From an uncultured Duncaniella sp. (GTDB lineage Bacteria > Bacteroidota > Bacteroidia > Bacteroidales > Muribaculaceae), in assembly GCA_910584825.1 (NCBI GenBank), contig CAJUCI010000001.1, forward strand, positions 1 to 64,000: DNA of 64,000 nucleotides, given 5' to 3'. Position numbers and translations under genes: made by a program. A model generated the notes under the pieces. It saw only the letters and a program-made list of their open reading frames with translations. It did no database searches and had not been told where the DNA came from. Every line of letters begins with the position of its first letter. The first letter of the stretch is position 1. This document shows positions 25,399 to 34,311 of this stretch, piece by piece.

Positions 25399-25917
25399 AT
25401 GAAAACATCGCTCTTGCTACGTCCGTTGGTGATGCTGATACTCCTGTTCGCTACGGGCGGGTGCACCATCAGCTACAAACTCAACGGAGCCGCCATAGAT
25501 TATTCGGTCTACAAGACCATCTACGTATCGCAGTTCCCCATCCGCGCCGCGCTGGTGTATCCGCCGTTGCAGCAGACGTTTGAGAATGAGCTGCTTGACT
25601 ACATCACCCGCAATACCCGTCTGCGCACCGTCGATTCGGGCGGCGACCTCCAGCTCGAGGGCGAGATTACGGGCTACTCCCTCTCGCCCCAGGCCGTCAC
25701 CGAGAACGCATACGCATCTAAGACCCGTCTGACCATACAGGTGAGGGTGAAATATATCGACAACAAGCAGGAGGGCAAGGATGTCGACCAGACCTTCAGC
25801 GCGTATCGCGACTTCGATTCGAGCGAGATGCTCAACGATGTCCAGGACGAGCTGTGCAACCAGATATCCAAGGAGCTTGTCGACCTCATATTCAACGCCA
25901 CCCTCGGCAATTGGTAA
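25399..25917 (+). CDS. lptE: LPS assembly lipoprotein LptE
   Basis: Outer-membrane lipoprotein that plugs and assembles the LptD channel for lipopolysaccharide export, 172 residues. The signal peptide ends in a lipobox, FATGGC, with C22 as the lipidated residue. The body (VYVSQFP-like first strand, FENELLDYITRNTRL, LEGEITGYSLSPQAV, NDVQDELCNQISKELVDLIF) matches the Bacteroidota LptE layout of two helices against a sheet. It leads into a hypothetical gene and secG. Confidence 0.88.
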   Translation: MKTSLLLRPLVMLILLFATGGCTISYKLNGAAIDYSVYKTIYVSQFPIRAALVYPPLQQTFENELLDYITRNTRLRTVDSGGDLQLEGEITGYSLSPQAVTENAYASKTRLTIQVRVKYIDNKQEGKDVDQTFSAYRDFDSSEMLNDVQDELCNQISKELVDLIFNATLGNW

Positions 25918-25937
25918 CAATCTAACAGTCACCGCAT

Positions 25938-26738
25938 ATGAACGAGCCGCTAAGCCGAATACTCTCATCACTGACCGACCCCGCCGAGCAAGGGCCGGAG
26001 ATGGCTGATGTGGAGACTCTTGCGCGTGAATACCCCTTTTTCGTGCTCCCGGCCCTGCTGGCCCTGAAACGTTACGGCCAGGGGCTCGACCCCGAGGTCA
26101 GAGAGCGGCTGATGGCACAGGTGGCATTCAATTCGCCTGACCCGCAGGCGATGTTCATGCTTGCCGACGTCGCGTATGACGACTGGACACGCTTCTATCC
26201 CGACCCTCGGGCCGCAGTGACCACCAACGATGCCATCACCAAATTTCTCGAGACCTACGGCCATGCCGACCCGCACGAGGAGGCACTGCTGGAGCGGCTG
26301 ATATTCAACCCCACGCCCGACTATTCGTCGCTGCTGGCGCGCGAGGAGGAGACGAGCGTTCCCGCAGGTCCGGCCGACCCCGCCGATATGTCGCAGGACG
26401 CGCTGATTAACTCGTTTATCCTCAAGCATAAGGGAGACGAATCGCAGCTGCTGCCCCGCGAAGAGCCTACCCCGGCCGCAGATGCACCAGCTGACGCGCA
26501 GGAAGAGCCCGCCGTCGAGCATCACGCGCCCGCCCCGGCCGCCGGTCCGGGCTACGATTCGTCGCTCAGCGAGAGCCTTGCCAAAATCTACATCAGGCAG
26601 AAACGTTATGACAAGGCGTTTGAAATTATTCACACTCTAAGTTTGAATAATCCAAAAAAAAGTGCTTACTTTGCAGACCAATTACGGTTTCTCCGCAAGC
26701 TCATGCTTAACCGCGAGAGTGCAAATAAAAGTAAATAA
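25938..26738 (+). CDS. Conserved hypothetical protein with a TPR-like end
   Basis: A 266-residue cytosolic protein without signal peptide or membrane segment. The N-terminal half (1-145) is helical, with ADVETLAREYPFFVLPALLALKR-like text as seen in Bacteroidales neighbours of secG. A Pro/Ala-rich acidic linker (about 150-205) follows. The last 50 residues (SLSESLAKIYIRQKRYDKAF...LSLNNPKKSAYFADQLRFL) form one to two TPR-like helices. Its place between lptE and secG suggests an envelope or secretion link, but the function is unknown. Confidence 0.75.
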   Translation: MNEPLSRILSSLTDPAEQGPEMADVETLAREYPFFVLPALLALKRYGQGLDPEVRERLMAQVAFNSPDPQAMFMLADVAYDDWTRFYPDPRAAVTTNDAITKFLETYGHADPHEEALLERLIFNPTPDYSSLLAREEETSVPAGPADPADMSQDALINSFILKHKGDESQLLPREEPTPAADAPADAQEEPAVEHHAPAPAAGPGYDSSLSESLAKIYIRQKRYDKAFEIIHTLSLNNPKKSAYFADQLRFLRKLMLNRESANKSK

Positions 26739-26759
26739 CTAATATACACTGATATAACT

Positions 26760-27158
26760 ATGTACATTGTACTGATAATCCTGACTCTCATCTGCGCTGT
26801 GTTGCTCATATGTGTAGTGCTCGTGCAGAAGTCAAAGGGAGGAGGTCTCTCATCGACATTCGCAGGTTCCAACCAGATTATGGGCGTACGCCGCACCAAC
26901 AGCTTTATCGAGAAGCTCACCTGGGGTCTTGCCGGAGCCATCTGCATCCTCGCAGTGCTCTCGACATTCTGCATGCCCAAGGCTATCGTAGGCAACTCTC
27001 GCGTATCTGCCCCCGCAGCCACCGAGCAGACCGTGCCCGGCGACTTCAACACCCCCGCTCCTGCAGCAGCCGCCCCCGCAGCACCTGCCGCTGAGGCTCC
27101 CGCAACCGAAGCACCTGCAACCGAAGCACCTGCAACTCCCGCACCTACCGCCGATTAA
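26760..27158 (+). CDS. secG: Preprotein translocase subunit SecG
   Basis: Small accessory subunit of the SecYEG channel, 132 residues. It has two membrane segments (about 2-22 and 55-72) joined by the conserved loop VQKSKGGGLSSTFAGSNQIMG. The C-terminal tail (about 85-132) is almost only Ala, Pro, Glu and Thr, with EAPAT repeated three times, far longer than in E. coli. Such tails are common in Bacteroidota. A small hairpin (CACGCC/GGCGTG, 27224-27239) follows before the next gene. Confidence 0.93.
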   Translation: MYIVLIILTLICAVLLICVVLVQKSKGGGLSSTFAGSNQIMGVRRTNSFIEKLTWGLAGAICILAVLSTFCMPKAIVGNSRVSAPAATEQTVPGDFNTPAPAAAAPAAPAAEAPATEAPATEAPATPAPTAD

Positions 27159-27258
27159 TCCAGCGATTATACGGCGCATAACACCATTACAATATAAGCC
27201 TGCTCTGACATGCTGTGACTTCACACGCCTGTCGGCGTGGGCTTAAGATGTTCCAATT

Positions 27259-29091
27259 ATGAAAGAACTATGGAGCCTGTTCAGGCGATTCGTGCCACCA
27301 TATAGGAAATACCTATTCCTAAACATATTCTTCAACGTGCTTGCGGCATTGCTGACACTGTTCTCGTTTGCCGTAATCATCCCTATCCTTGAGATTCTCT
27401 TCAAAATCAAGGAGGCCAACTACGAGTTCATACCGCTCGGGGATGCATCGCTCAAGGATGTGGTAATCAACAATTTCTACTACTACACCCAGGAGTGCAT
27501 CTACTCATGGGGCCCGATAGGCACACTGATGGCTATGGCCGGACTGCTCGTGTTCATGACCATGCTCAAGACCGGCGCGGCCTATCTGAGCAGCTATTTC
27601 GTCATCCCCATGCGTGCGGGCATCGTGCGCGACATACGCAACTATGTGTATGACAAGATAGTGCTCCTCCCCATCGGTTATTTCACCACCGAGCGCAAGG
27701 GTGATGTCATGGCCCGCATGACCGGTGACGTGGCCGAGATTGAAAACTCCATCATGTCAACCCTCGACATGATTTTCAAAGACCCCATCATGATTATCGT
27801 GTGTCTCTCCATGATGCTCTTCCTGTCATGGCAGCTCACGGTGTTCGTGCTCCTGCTCCTCCCCATAGCCGGGTCGGTGATGGGACGCGTGGGCAAGAGG
27901 CTTAAGCGTGCATCGCTCGAGGGACAGACCCAATGGGGCGTGCTCATGAGCAACATTGAGGAGACCCTCGGCGGCCTCCGCATCATCAAGGCCTTCAACG
28001 CCGAGGATAAGGTGGTTGACCGTTTCCATGACGGCAACCAGGAGTTCTTCCGCATCACCCGCGCCGTACAGCGTCGCCAGTCGCTCGCCCACCCCATGAG
28101 CGAGTTTCTCGGCACCATCACCATCGCCATCGTGCTCGTGTTTGGCGGCACGCTCATCCTGCGCGGAGTCTCGGGCATGAACGCAGCCTCGTTCATTTAT
28201 TATATGGTGATATTCTACTCCATCATCAACCCCGCCAAAGACCTCACCAAGGCCATGTACAGCATACAGCGCGGCCTTGCCTCGATGGAGCGTGTCGACG
28301 CCATCCTCAATGCCGAGAACCCCATCCATGACCCCGAGCACCCCGAGACGATTGACAATCTAAAGGGTGAGATAAGATATAACGGCGTTACATTCGGCTA
28401 CGACCCGACCGTGCCTGTGGTCAAGAACGTCGACCTCACCATCCGCCCGGGCGAGACTGTGGCCCTCGTGGGCCAGAGCGGCAGCGGAAAGTCCACGATG
28501 GCCGACCTCCTGCCGCGCTTCTATGACATCAACAACGGCTCAATCACCGTAGACGGCCATGACATACGCAATCTGCGTGTGCATGACCTGCGCGGACTCA
28601 TGGGCAATGTCAACCAGGAGGCCATACTTTTCAATGACACCATATTCAACAACATCGCCTTCGGCGTGAAGGACGCCACGATGGACCAGGTGATTGAGGC
28701 GGCCAAGATAGCCAATGCTCACGAATTCATCATGGCTACTGAGGACGGCTATAACACGAGCATCGGCGACCGTGGCTGCCGCCTGTCGGGCGGACAACGT
28801 CAGCGACTCTCCATCGCCCGCGCCATCCTCAAGAATCCCCCCATCCTCATACTCGACGAGGCCACTTCGGCCCTCGACAGTGAGAGCGAAAAGCTAGTTC
28901 AGCAGGCTCTCGAACGCCTCATGAAGGACCGCACGACGCTCGTCATCGCCCACCGCCTCTCCACCATCAAGAACGCTTCGCAGATATGCGTGATGCACGA
29001 AGGTGAAATCGTAGAAAAGGGCACGCACGACGAACTCCTCGCCCTCAACGGCTACTACACCCGCCTCGTAGAAATGCAGTCTATGAAATAA
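27259..29091 (+). CDS. MsbA-like ABC exporter (ATPase-permease fusion)
   Basis: A 610-residue half-transporter: a six-segment membrane domain (about 20-330) and a nucleotide-binding domain (about 365-610). Walker A is GQSGSGKST, the signature is LSGGQRQR and Walker B is ILILDEATSALDSE, followed by the H-loop AHRLST, so all ATPase motifs are intact. In Bacteroidota this type is annotated as lipid A flippase MsbA; closeness to lptE and secG agrees, but other lipid or peptide substrates are possible. Confidence 0.88.
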   Translation: MKELWSLFRRFVPPYRKYLFLNIFFNVLAALLTLFSFAVIIPILEILFKIKEANYEFIPLGDASLKDVVINNFYYYTQECIYSWGPIGTLMAMAGLLVFMTMLKTGAAYLSSYFVIPMRAGIVRDIRNYVYDKIVLLPIGYFTTERKGDVMARMTGDVAEIENSIMSTLDMIFKDPIMIIVCLSMMLFLSWQLTVFVLLLLPIAGSVMGRVGKRLKRASLEGQTQWGVLMSNIEETLGGLRIIKAFNAEDKVVDRFHDGNQEFFRITRAVQRRQSLAHPMSEFLGTITIAIVLVFGGTLILRGVSGMNAASFIYYMVIFYSIINPAKDLTKAMYSIQRGLASMERVDAILNAENPIHDPEHPETIDNLKGEIRYNGVTFGYDPTVPVVKNVDLTIRPGETVALVGQSGSGKSTMADLLPRFYDINNGSITVDGHDIRNLRVHDLRGLMGNVNQEAILFNDTIFNNIAFGVKDATMDQVIEAAKIANAHEFIMATEDGYNTSIGDRGCRLSGGQRQRLSIARAILKNPPILILDEATSALDSESEKLVQQALERLMKDRTTLVIAHRLSTIKNASQICVMHEGEIVEKGTHDELLALNGYYTRLVEMQSMK

Positions 29092-29097
29092 CTATTA

Positions 29098-29275
29098 TAG
29101 TTTATAAAGTTTAAAGTTTAAAAAGTTAAGATAATAGTTCGGTGATGCCAAGTGCCACAAAACTATTATCTTAACTTTTTTAACTTTTTTACTCTTTAGA
29201 CTCTAAACTTAAGATAATAGTTCGGTGACACCAAGTGCCACAAAACTATTATCTTAACTTTTTAAACTTATTACT
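29098..29275. repeat. Duplicated hairpin repeat between convergent MsbA-like and proA genes
   Basis: Two copies of a hairpin of about 45 bases. Both arms read AAGATAATAGTT and AACTATTATCTT around a 20-base loop CGGTGA..CCAAGTGCCACA. The first copy is 29121-29179, with arms extended to 19 bases; the second is about 29210-29256. The loops differ at two adjacent bases. GTTTAAAG and CTTTAAAC words flank them. It lies between convergent genes and can end both transcripts. Confidence 0.8.
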
Positions 29276-29290
29276 ATTTAGACCACAAAA

Positions 29291-30532
29291 TCACCCCCTA
29301 ATCTGCCCTTCGCCGTTGATGAGATAGCGGTAGGTGGTGATTTCTTTTAGTCCCATCGGGCCGCGGGGGCCGAGTTTCTGAGTGCTGATGCCAATTTCAG
29401 CCCCGAGGCCAAACTGCGCTCCGTCAGTGAAAGATGTAGGCGCGTTGACATACACGCACGATGCATCCACCTCGGCCTGGAAACGCTCGGCCGTGTCAGC
29501 CGAATCGGTAATTATACACTCGCTGTGCCCCGAACCGTGGACGGCGATGTGGTCTATGGCTTCGTCAACCGAACCGACCGTGCGCACTCCCATCTTATGG
29601 TCCATCCATTCGCGGTCCCAGTCGCTGTCAGTGGCCGGTACAAGCAGTTCGGCGGGATAATGCCCGGCAAGAGCGGCAAGGCTGTCGCCGTCGGCATGTA
29701 TCTCCACCCGCTTCCCAGCCAACGGCGCGCATATGGCGGGGAGGTCGCTGAGACGCGAGCGGTGAATGAGCAGGGTGTCGAGCGCGTTGCATACGCTCAC
29801 TCTGCGCGTCTTGGCATTATTGATGATTGCGGTGCCCATCTCCAGGTCGGCATCCGCGTCAAAGTAGGCGTGCACAACCCCCGCGCCGGTCTCAATGACA
29901 GGCACCTTGGCATTGTCGCGCACGAAATCGATGAGATTGCGGCCGCCGCGCGGGATGCACACATCGACATAACCCACGGCATTGAGCAGTTCGGCTGTGG
30001 CCTCATGGGTGGCCGGAAGCATCACGGCGGCATTACGGTCAACGCCATGCGCCTCGAGAGCCTCATGTATCAACGCGATTGCCGCCGTGTTGGAGTCCTC
30101 GGCATCGCGTCCGCCCTTGAGTATGCAGGCGTTACCGCTCTTGAAGCAGAGCGAGAATACGTCAAATGTCACGTTGGGCCTCGCCTCATATATCACGCCT
30201 ATCACGCCAAACGGCACCCTCACGCGTCGCAGCAGCAAACCGTTGGGCAGCGTGCGACGCTCAATCTCCTCACCGACGGGCGAAGGGAGCGAGGCCACGT
30301 TACGCATGTCTGACGCTATCCCCTCGAGGCGTTGCGGGGTGAGCTTGAGACGGTCATACAGTGGGGAGTCGGGACTCATGCGGGCGAGATCGCGGGCATT
30401 GGCCTCGATAAGTTCCGAGGTACGGGCTACGATAAGGTCAGCAAGGGTGAAGAGCACTGCATTGCGCTCCGCATCTTTCATATTGGCAATCGACCGCGCC
30501 GCCACGCGCACAGCCTTGAATATGTCTTTCAT
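29291..30532 (-). CDS. proA: Gamma-glutamyl phosphate reductase
   Basis: Second step of proline synthesis: NADPH-dependent reduction of glutamyl 5-phosphate to the semialdehyde, 413 residues, the normal size. FKSGNACILKGGRDA is the aldehyde-dehydrogenase-like cofactor region. The cysteine in RRVSVCNALDTLLIH is the catalytic one. It is the last gene of the proC-proB-proA set, separated from proB by 196 bases that contain a 42-base inverted repeat, so its expression may depend on read-through or its own promoter. Confidence 0.96.
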   Translation of the reverse strand: MKDIFKAVRVAARSIANMKDAERNAVLFTLADLIVARTSELIEANARDLARMSPDSPLYDRLKLTPQRLEGIASDMRNVASLPSPVGEEIERRTLPNGLLLRRVRVPFGVIGVIYEARPNVTFDVFSLCFKSGNACILKGGRDAEDSNTAAIALIHEALEAHGVDRNAAVMLPATHEATAELLNAVGYVDVCIPRGGRNLIDFVRDNAKVPVIETGAGVVHAYFDADADLEMGTAIINNAKTRRVSVCNALDTLLIHRSRLSDLPAICAPLAGKRVEIHADGDSLAALAGHYPAELLVPATDSDWDREWMDHKMGVRTVGSVDEAIDHIAVHGSGHSECIITDSADTAERFQAEVDASCVYVNAPTSFTDGAQFGLGAEIGISTQKLGPRGPMGLKEITTYRYLINGEGQIRG

Positions 30533-30563
30533 AATTATTTATGATTGTGAGAGTTGCGATTTT

Positions 30564-30713
30564 GAGAAAGGGACATAAGGACATAAGAGACAAAAGTGAC
30601 ATAAGGATTTTATTGTTTATAGAAGTTGTTTTTAACCTCTTATACTGCTTGATAATGAGAAAAATATATTTCTTATGTCGCTTTTGTCTCTTATGTCCTT
30701 ATGTCCCTTTCTC
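30564..30713. repeat. Module palindrome between proB and proA
   Basis: 42-base arms (30564-30605 and 30672-30713) match at 41 positions. Each arm is a run of roughly 9-base modules: GGACATAAG, GACATAAGA, GACAAAAGT (or GC), GACATAAG. The 66-base loop is AT-rich. The family recurs at 32725, 56429 and, diverged, at 14760 and 2335. Unlike those at gene ends, this copy sits inside an apparent operon, upstream of proA. Confidence 0.85.
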
Positions 30714-30728
30714 TATTATTATACATGC

Positions 30729-31802
30729 CTAATTATTCTCAAGATACAGGTAGTCATAGTGTATCACCGGCTTTCTGCCGTGACGGCCTATGGACTCGAG
30801 GGTGTCGGCTGACGAGAGCGACGCGCGACCTACACCTAAACGCGCTCCCTCGGGCGAGAGGATGCTGACAATGTCGCCCTCCTCCCATTCGCCGTCAATC
30901 GAGGTGATGCCCACGGGCAGCAGACTCACGGCACGGTCGCTCTTGAGGGCCTCGGCTGCACGGCTGTTGACGTGAAGCACCCCCTTGGCAAACGACGCAC
31001 TATGGGCAATCCACCGCTTCACATTGCTCAGTGGCTGTCGCGACGGCTCGAATGTGGTGTGAGGCACCGAGTCGGGCGACTGTATGAGGTCTACCAGCAC
31101 CCCCGGGCGGTCGCCTCGGGCGATGATTACGGTAATCCCCTCGTCGCTCACCTTGCGGGCTATGCCGCACTTGGTGCCCATGCCTCCGCGCCCGAATCCG
31201 CTCTTGGCCGCCACCACATATTCGCTCAGGTCCTTGCCCGGAGCCACGGTGGGAATCAGGCGTGACGAGGGGTCGGCGGGCGAACCGGTGTAGATGCCGT
31301 CGACATTGGAGAGTATTATCAGCGTGTCGGCGTCAATCATGGCCGCGATGAGCCCCGACAGCTCGTCGTTGTCGGTAAACATCAGCTCGGTCAGGCTCGC
31401 CGTGTCATTCTCGTTGACTATAGGCACCACGCCGTTGTCGAGCATGGTGAGCATACAGGCGCGCTGGTTGAGATACGATGTGCGCGAACCGAAATTCTCC
31501 TTTTGCGTGAGCACCTGGCCGATTACCAGCCCGTAGCCCGCAAACAGCTGATTGTAAAGGTTTATGAGGTGAATCTGGCCGATTGACGAATAGAGCTGAC
31601 GGGCGGCCACGCTGTCGAGCTGTCGCGACGGGGTGATGGCACCGCGTCCGCATGCCACGGCACCGCTCGACACGAGCACCACCTCATGGCCGAGCGACCT
31701 TATGGCGGCAATCTGGTCGACGAGTGCCGACATGTTGGTGACGTTGGGCTTGCCGTCCTGACGGGTCAGCACGTTGCTGCCCACTTTTATTACGATTCTC
31801 AT
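30729..31802 (-). CDS. proB: Glutamate 5-kinase
   Basis: First, feedback-controlled step of proline synthesis: ATP-dependent phosphorylation of glutamate, 357 residues. KVGSNVLTR at residues 6-14 is the amino-acid-kinase phosphate loop. SSGAVACGR and NENDT are conserved. FGRGGMGTKCGIAR (about 200-213) is the ATP-site motif. The C-terminal 80 residues form a PUA domain (ALKSDRAVSLLPVGITSIDGEWEEGD). The stop-to-start gap from proC is nine bases. Confidence 0.95.
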   Translation of the reverse strand: MRIVIKVGSNVLTRQDGKPNVTNMSALVDQIAAIRSLGHEVVLVSSGAVACGRGAITPSRQLDSVAARQLYSSIGQIHLINLYNQLFAGYGLVIGQVLTQKENFGSRTSYLNQRACMLTMLDNGVVPIVNENDTASLTELMFTDNDELSGLIAAMIDADTLIILSNVDGIYTGSPADPSSRLIPTVAPGKDLSEYVVAAKSGFGRGGMGTKCGIARKVSDEGITVIIARGDRPGVLVDLIQSPDSVPHTTFEPSRQPLSNVKRWIAHSASFAKGVLHVNSRAAEALKSDRAVSLLPVGITSIDGEWEEGDIVSILSPEGARLGVGRASLSSADTLESIGRHGRKPVIHYDYLYLENN

Positions 31803-31810
31803 TTTGCAGA

Positions 31811-32605
31811 TTATTTCGTCGATGCCTTTAGCCCGTTGATTACAGCTGATGTGAAGCCGGAGTGCTCCATGGCGTTGAGTCCGCGTATGGTTATGCCGCC
31901 GGGGGTTGTCACCTTGTCAATCTCGCTCTCGGGGTGCGAGCCGGGCTGAGCGAGCAGCGACACGGCCCCGCGCAGAGTCTGCACGATAATCTCCTGGGCA
32001 AGCTGTGCGCGGAAACCTAACTCCACTCCCCCCTCCATAGCCGCGCGCACATAGCGCATGGCATAGGCTATGCCGCATGATGCAAGCGAAGTGGCCGCGG
32101 GCAGCAGCCGCTCCTCGATAACCATAGCCTCTCCAAGCCGGCTGAACAGCGAGAGCGATGACGCGCACTCACCCTTGCCGTTGACCTGAAAGGTCATCGA
32201 CTCGCGCTGCGACACGGCGGTATTGGGCATTTCGATGCAGAATTGTGGCAGCGCGTCGGTCTCGCCCGGCTTTTCAAGCCATTGTGCGAGGGTGGATGTC
32301 GGGATTCCGGCGGCCACGACGGCCACCTCGGCCGAGGCATAGTCGATATACGGCTTCACCTCGGCAATCACCTGCTCGACGAGCCAAGGCTTGACGCAGA
32401 GTATCACTACGTCGGCACCCTTGACCGCCTCGACATTCGAGGCCGAGGTATGCATGCCCAGTGCGGCAAGCGGCTCGAGTTTGCCCGGCGTAGGATTTGA
32501 CACATTGATGTCACACGCTCCCTGCGGGATTTCAGAACCCGAAGCTACAATACCGCGGGCTATGGCTCCACCCATAGCACCCGCACCGATGATGGCGATT
32601 TTCAT
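31811..32605 (-). CDS. proC: Pyrroline-5-carboxylate reductase
   Basis: Last step of proline synthesis, NAD(P)H-dependent. It has 264 residues. IGAGAMGGAIARG at residues 5-17 is the Rossmann nucleotide loop. The C-terminal dimer domain has TVRGAVSLLAQPGSHPESEIDKVTTPGGITIRGL-type text, with the PGGxT motif characteristic of the family. It opens the proC-proB-proA set. A perfect 37-base palindrome upstream (32725-32842) separates it from the metallo-hydrolase gene. No exact TAnnTTTG was found in its leader. Confidence 0.95.
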   Translation of the reverse strand: MKIAIIGAGAMGGAIARGIVASGSEIPQGACDINVSNPTPGKLEPLAALGMHTSASNVEAVKGADVVILCVKPWLVEQVIAEVKPYIDYASAEVAVVAAGIPTSTLAQWLEKPGETDALPQFCIEMPNTAVSQRESMTFQVNGKGECASSLSLFSRLGEAMVIEERLLPAATSLASCGIAYAMRYVRAAMEGGVELGFRAQLAQEIIVQTLRGAVSLLAQPGSHPESEIDKVTTPGGITIRGLNAMEHSGFTSAVINGLKASTK

Positions 32606-32724
32606 TTGTCAGCATTATTAGAGTTTCGCTAACAAAATTACCATATTTCAGCGTAATCTCAAAACAAATCACACCCAAACATCCGAATATGTATTCATAT
32701 AAAGAGCTTGCGCCGTGATTAAGG

Positions 32725-32842
32725 GGATACAAAAGGACAAAAGCCACAAAAGAGACATAAGAGATTTATTTTTCTGATAATCAATGATTATTCGATAATA
32801 AAAGACTTATGTCTCTTTTGTGGCTTTTGTCCTTTTGTATCC
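32725..32842. terminator. Perfect 37-base palindrome between the metallo-hydrolase and proC genes
   Basis: Arms 32725-32761 and 32806-32842 are exact inverses, again made of GACAAAAG, GACATAAG-type modules. The 44-base loop is AT-rich (TTTATTTTTCTGATAATC) and shares its start with the other copies. It follows the metallo-hydrolase stop by about 28 bases on the minus strand and is T-rich at the arm ends, so termination is the simplest role. Confidence 0.8.
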
Positions 32843-32870
32843 TTTCTTTAATTATGACACACTTTCGTGG

Positions 32871-33599
32871 TTATTTCAGTGTCGTCTCTGCGCCGGGCTT
32901 GTCGAGGCAGTGGCATTGGGTCTTGCACCCTTCGGGCAGGTAGTCCTCAAACTTGCATGCCTTCTGCGGCTCGCCCCAGAAATGCATGGGGAAGAAGTTA
33001 TCGACCTTGACTTTCTGAAGGAATGTCTTCGCGCCTTTGGCAAAGTCGGCCCCCATGCGGGCGTCGACCGGGAACATGGCCACGTACATCTCGGGATACT
33101 CCTCGGCCACACGGTTGACAATCTTTTCAAAGTAGGCCTGGGCGTCGCGCACCTCGGCAGGGGTAGACTGTTCGCTCCAGTGCCAGTCGTTGAGGTCGCC
33201 GGCATGGAATATCACCTTGCCGTCGGGCAGGGTGATGGCATAGGCCACGCCCGCGTCGGTCGACTTGAACGCCTGCACCTTCTGCGTGCCGGGTATCTGG
33301 TCGATGATGTCGCCTGGACTCATCCAAGCCACCGACAGCCCCTTGTCGGGCACGAGCTTCGAGAAGATGTCGTTGGCCAGGATATATGTGCGCTTGCGGT
33401 CCTGGGCAAGCTCAAAGATTGACGCGTTGAAGTGGTCGGGATGGTGATGGCTTACGAAAAACAGCACATCGGCCTCGGGTGATTCGCGAAGCACTTTCTC
33501 GAGTTTCCTGTCGGGGTCCTTATAGTAGTCAAACACCATGACTGCCTGTGGAGTAGTGACTGCAAAGCCGCTATGGTCCAAATATGTAACTTTTATCAT
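32871..33599 (-). CDS. MBL-fold metallo-hydrolase (UlaG-like)
   Basis: A 242-residue metallo-beta-lactamase-fold protein. The metal motif is H51-H52-H53-P-D55-H56 in SHHHPDHFN. Further ligands are likely in VIFHAGDLNDWHW (about 134-146) and the final FPMHFWG (about 207-213). The opening TYLDHSGFAVTT matches the UlaG/YcjA-type subgroup with broad or unknown substrates. The start codon follows a one-mismatch -7 (TAACTTTA, minus strand, 33629-33622). Confidence 0.85.
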   Translation of the reverse strand: MIKVTYLDHSGFAVTTPQAVMVFDYYKDPDRKLEKVLRESPEADVLFFVSHHHPDHFNASIFELAQDRKRTYILANDIFSKLVPDKGLSVAWMSPGDIIDQIPGTQKVQAFKSTDAGVAYAITLPDGKVIFHAGDLNDWHWSEQSTPAEVRDAQAYFEKIVNRVAEEYPEMYVAMFPVDARMGADFAKGAKTFLQKVKVDNFFPMHFWGEPQKACKFEDYLPEGCKTQCHCLDKPGAETTLK

Positions 33600-33679
33600 A
33601 ACTTGGGTAGATTGTGTATTCTAAAGTTACTAACAATCCACCACGTCAAGGTGTTTATCCCCCGCCTGTGCCCGGCTGC

Positions 33680-34297
33680 TTATTTCGCAAACTTCTTGCC
33701 TGTCCAGCGATAGGTCAACGTGGGATAGAGCGCGGGGGCTATCTGGGTGTACATATCCTCATCAAGAAACGACGAGAGATTGTTGGTCATGGTCAGCGTA
33801 CCGGCCGAGGGGTCGATGAAATATGACGCAAGCATGAAGGGGGCATATGACGTCACCTCTGAAATGTCGTGGCCCGAGGTCACCCAGTCGTCCCAGATGG
33901 GGGCGGTAAAATACTTGGCCACGGGGAGCGCGCGCCACGATGTGTCATAGAATTTAAGCGTAGAGTCAAGTCCGGGGGTAGCCACCGTCGACACCACTGC
34001 GATGACAGTGTCACGTCCGGCGGTGAGCAGGGCCACCTGAGCCGACGATGAGTCGGAGAGCTTGACGGTAAGCGACTCGGGCGAAAGCGATGTTATGGAC
34101 GAGCGTCCCTCCAAGCGGTTGGCCGACGGGGTCTTGAGACCGCTGTTGTAGTAGTCGACCATGTCAAGGCGAGTGTTCTTGTCGAGCAGAGGGAACACAT
34201 CGGCAGGGGCGGATGTGAATGCCGACGATGCCGTGGTCTGAGCCGATGCGGCCATTGCGCACATCAGGCTGAATATGAATAGTAAATGCTTCATCAT
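33680..34297 (-). CDS. DUF3256-like secreted protein
   Basis: A 205-residue exported protein with signal peptide MMKHLLFIFSLMCAMAASAQ. The body has the order typical of the Bacteroidales DUF3256 family as I recall it: a VFPLLDKNTRLDMVDYYNS start, LSPESLTVKLSDSSS, VVSTVATPGLDSTLKFYDTSWRALP in the middle and TYRWTGKKF at the end. The function is unknown. It begins 14 bases after the DEAD-box helicase stop and is likely co-transcribed with it. The second Met could also be the start. Confidence 0.7.
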   Translation of the reverse strand: MMKHLLFIFSLMCAMAASAQTTASSAFTSAPADVFPLLDKNTRLDMVDYYNSGLKTPSANRLEGRSSITSLSPESLTVKLSDSSSAQVALLTAGRDTVIAVVSTVATPGLDSTLKFYDTSWRALPVAKYFTAPIWDDWVTSGHDISEVTSYAPFMLASYFIDPSAGTLTMTNNLSSFLDEDMYTQIAPALYPTLTYRWTGKKFAK

Positions 34298-34311
34298 AAA
34301 AAATATAGGCT

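Noticed and set aside
29121..29256. CRISPR array
   Set aside because: Only two units, each a hairpin with similar loops rather than unique spacers, and no cas gene nearby.
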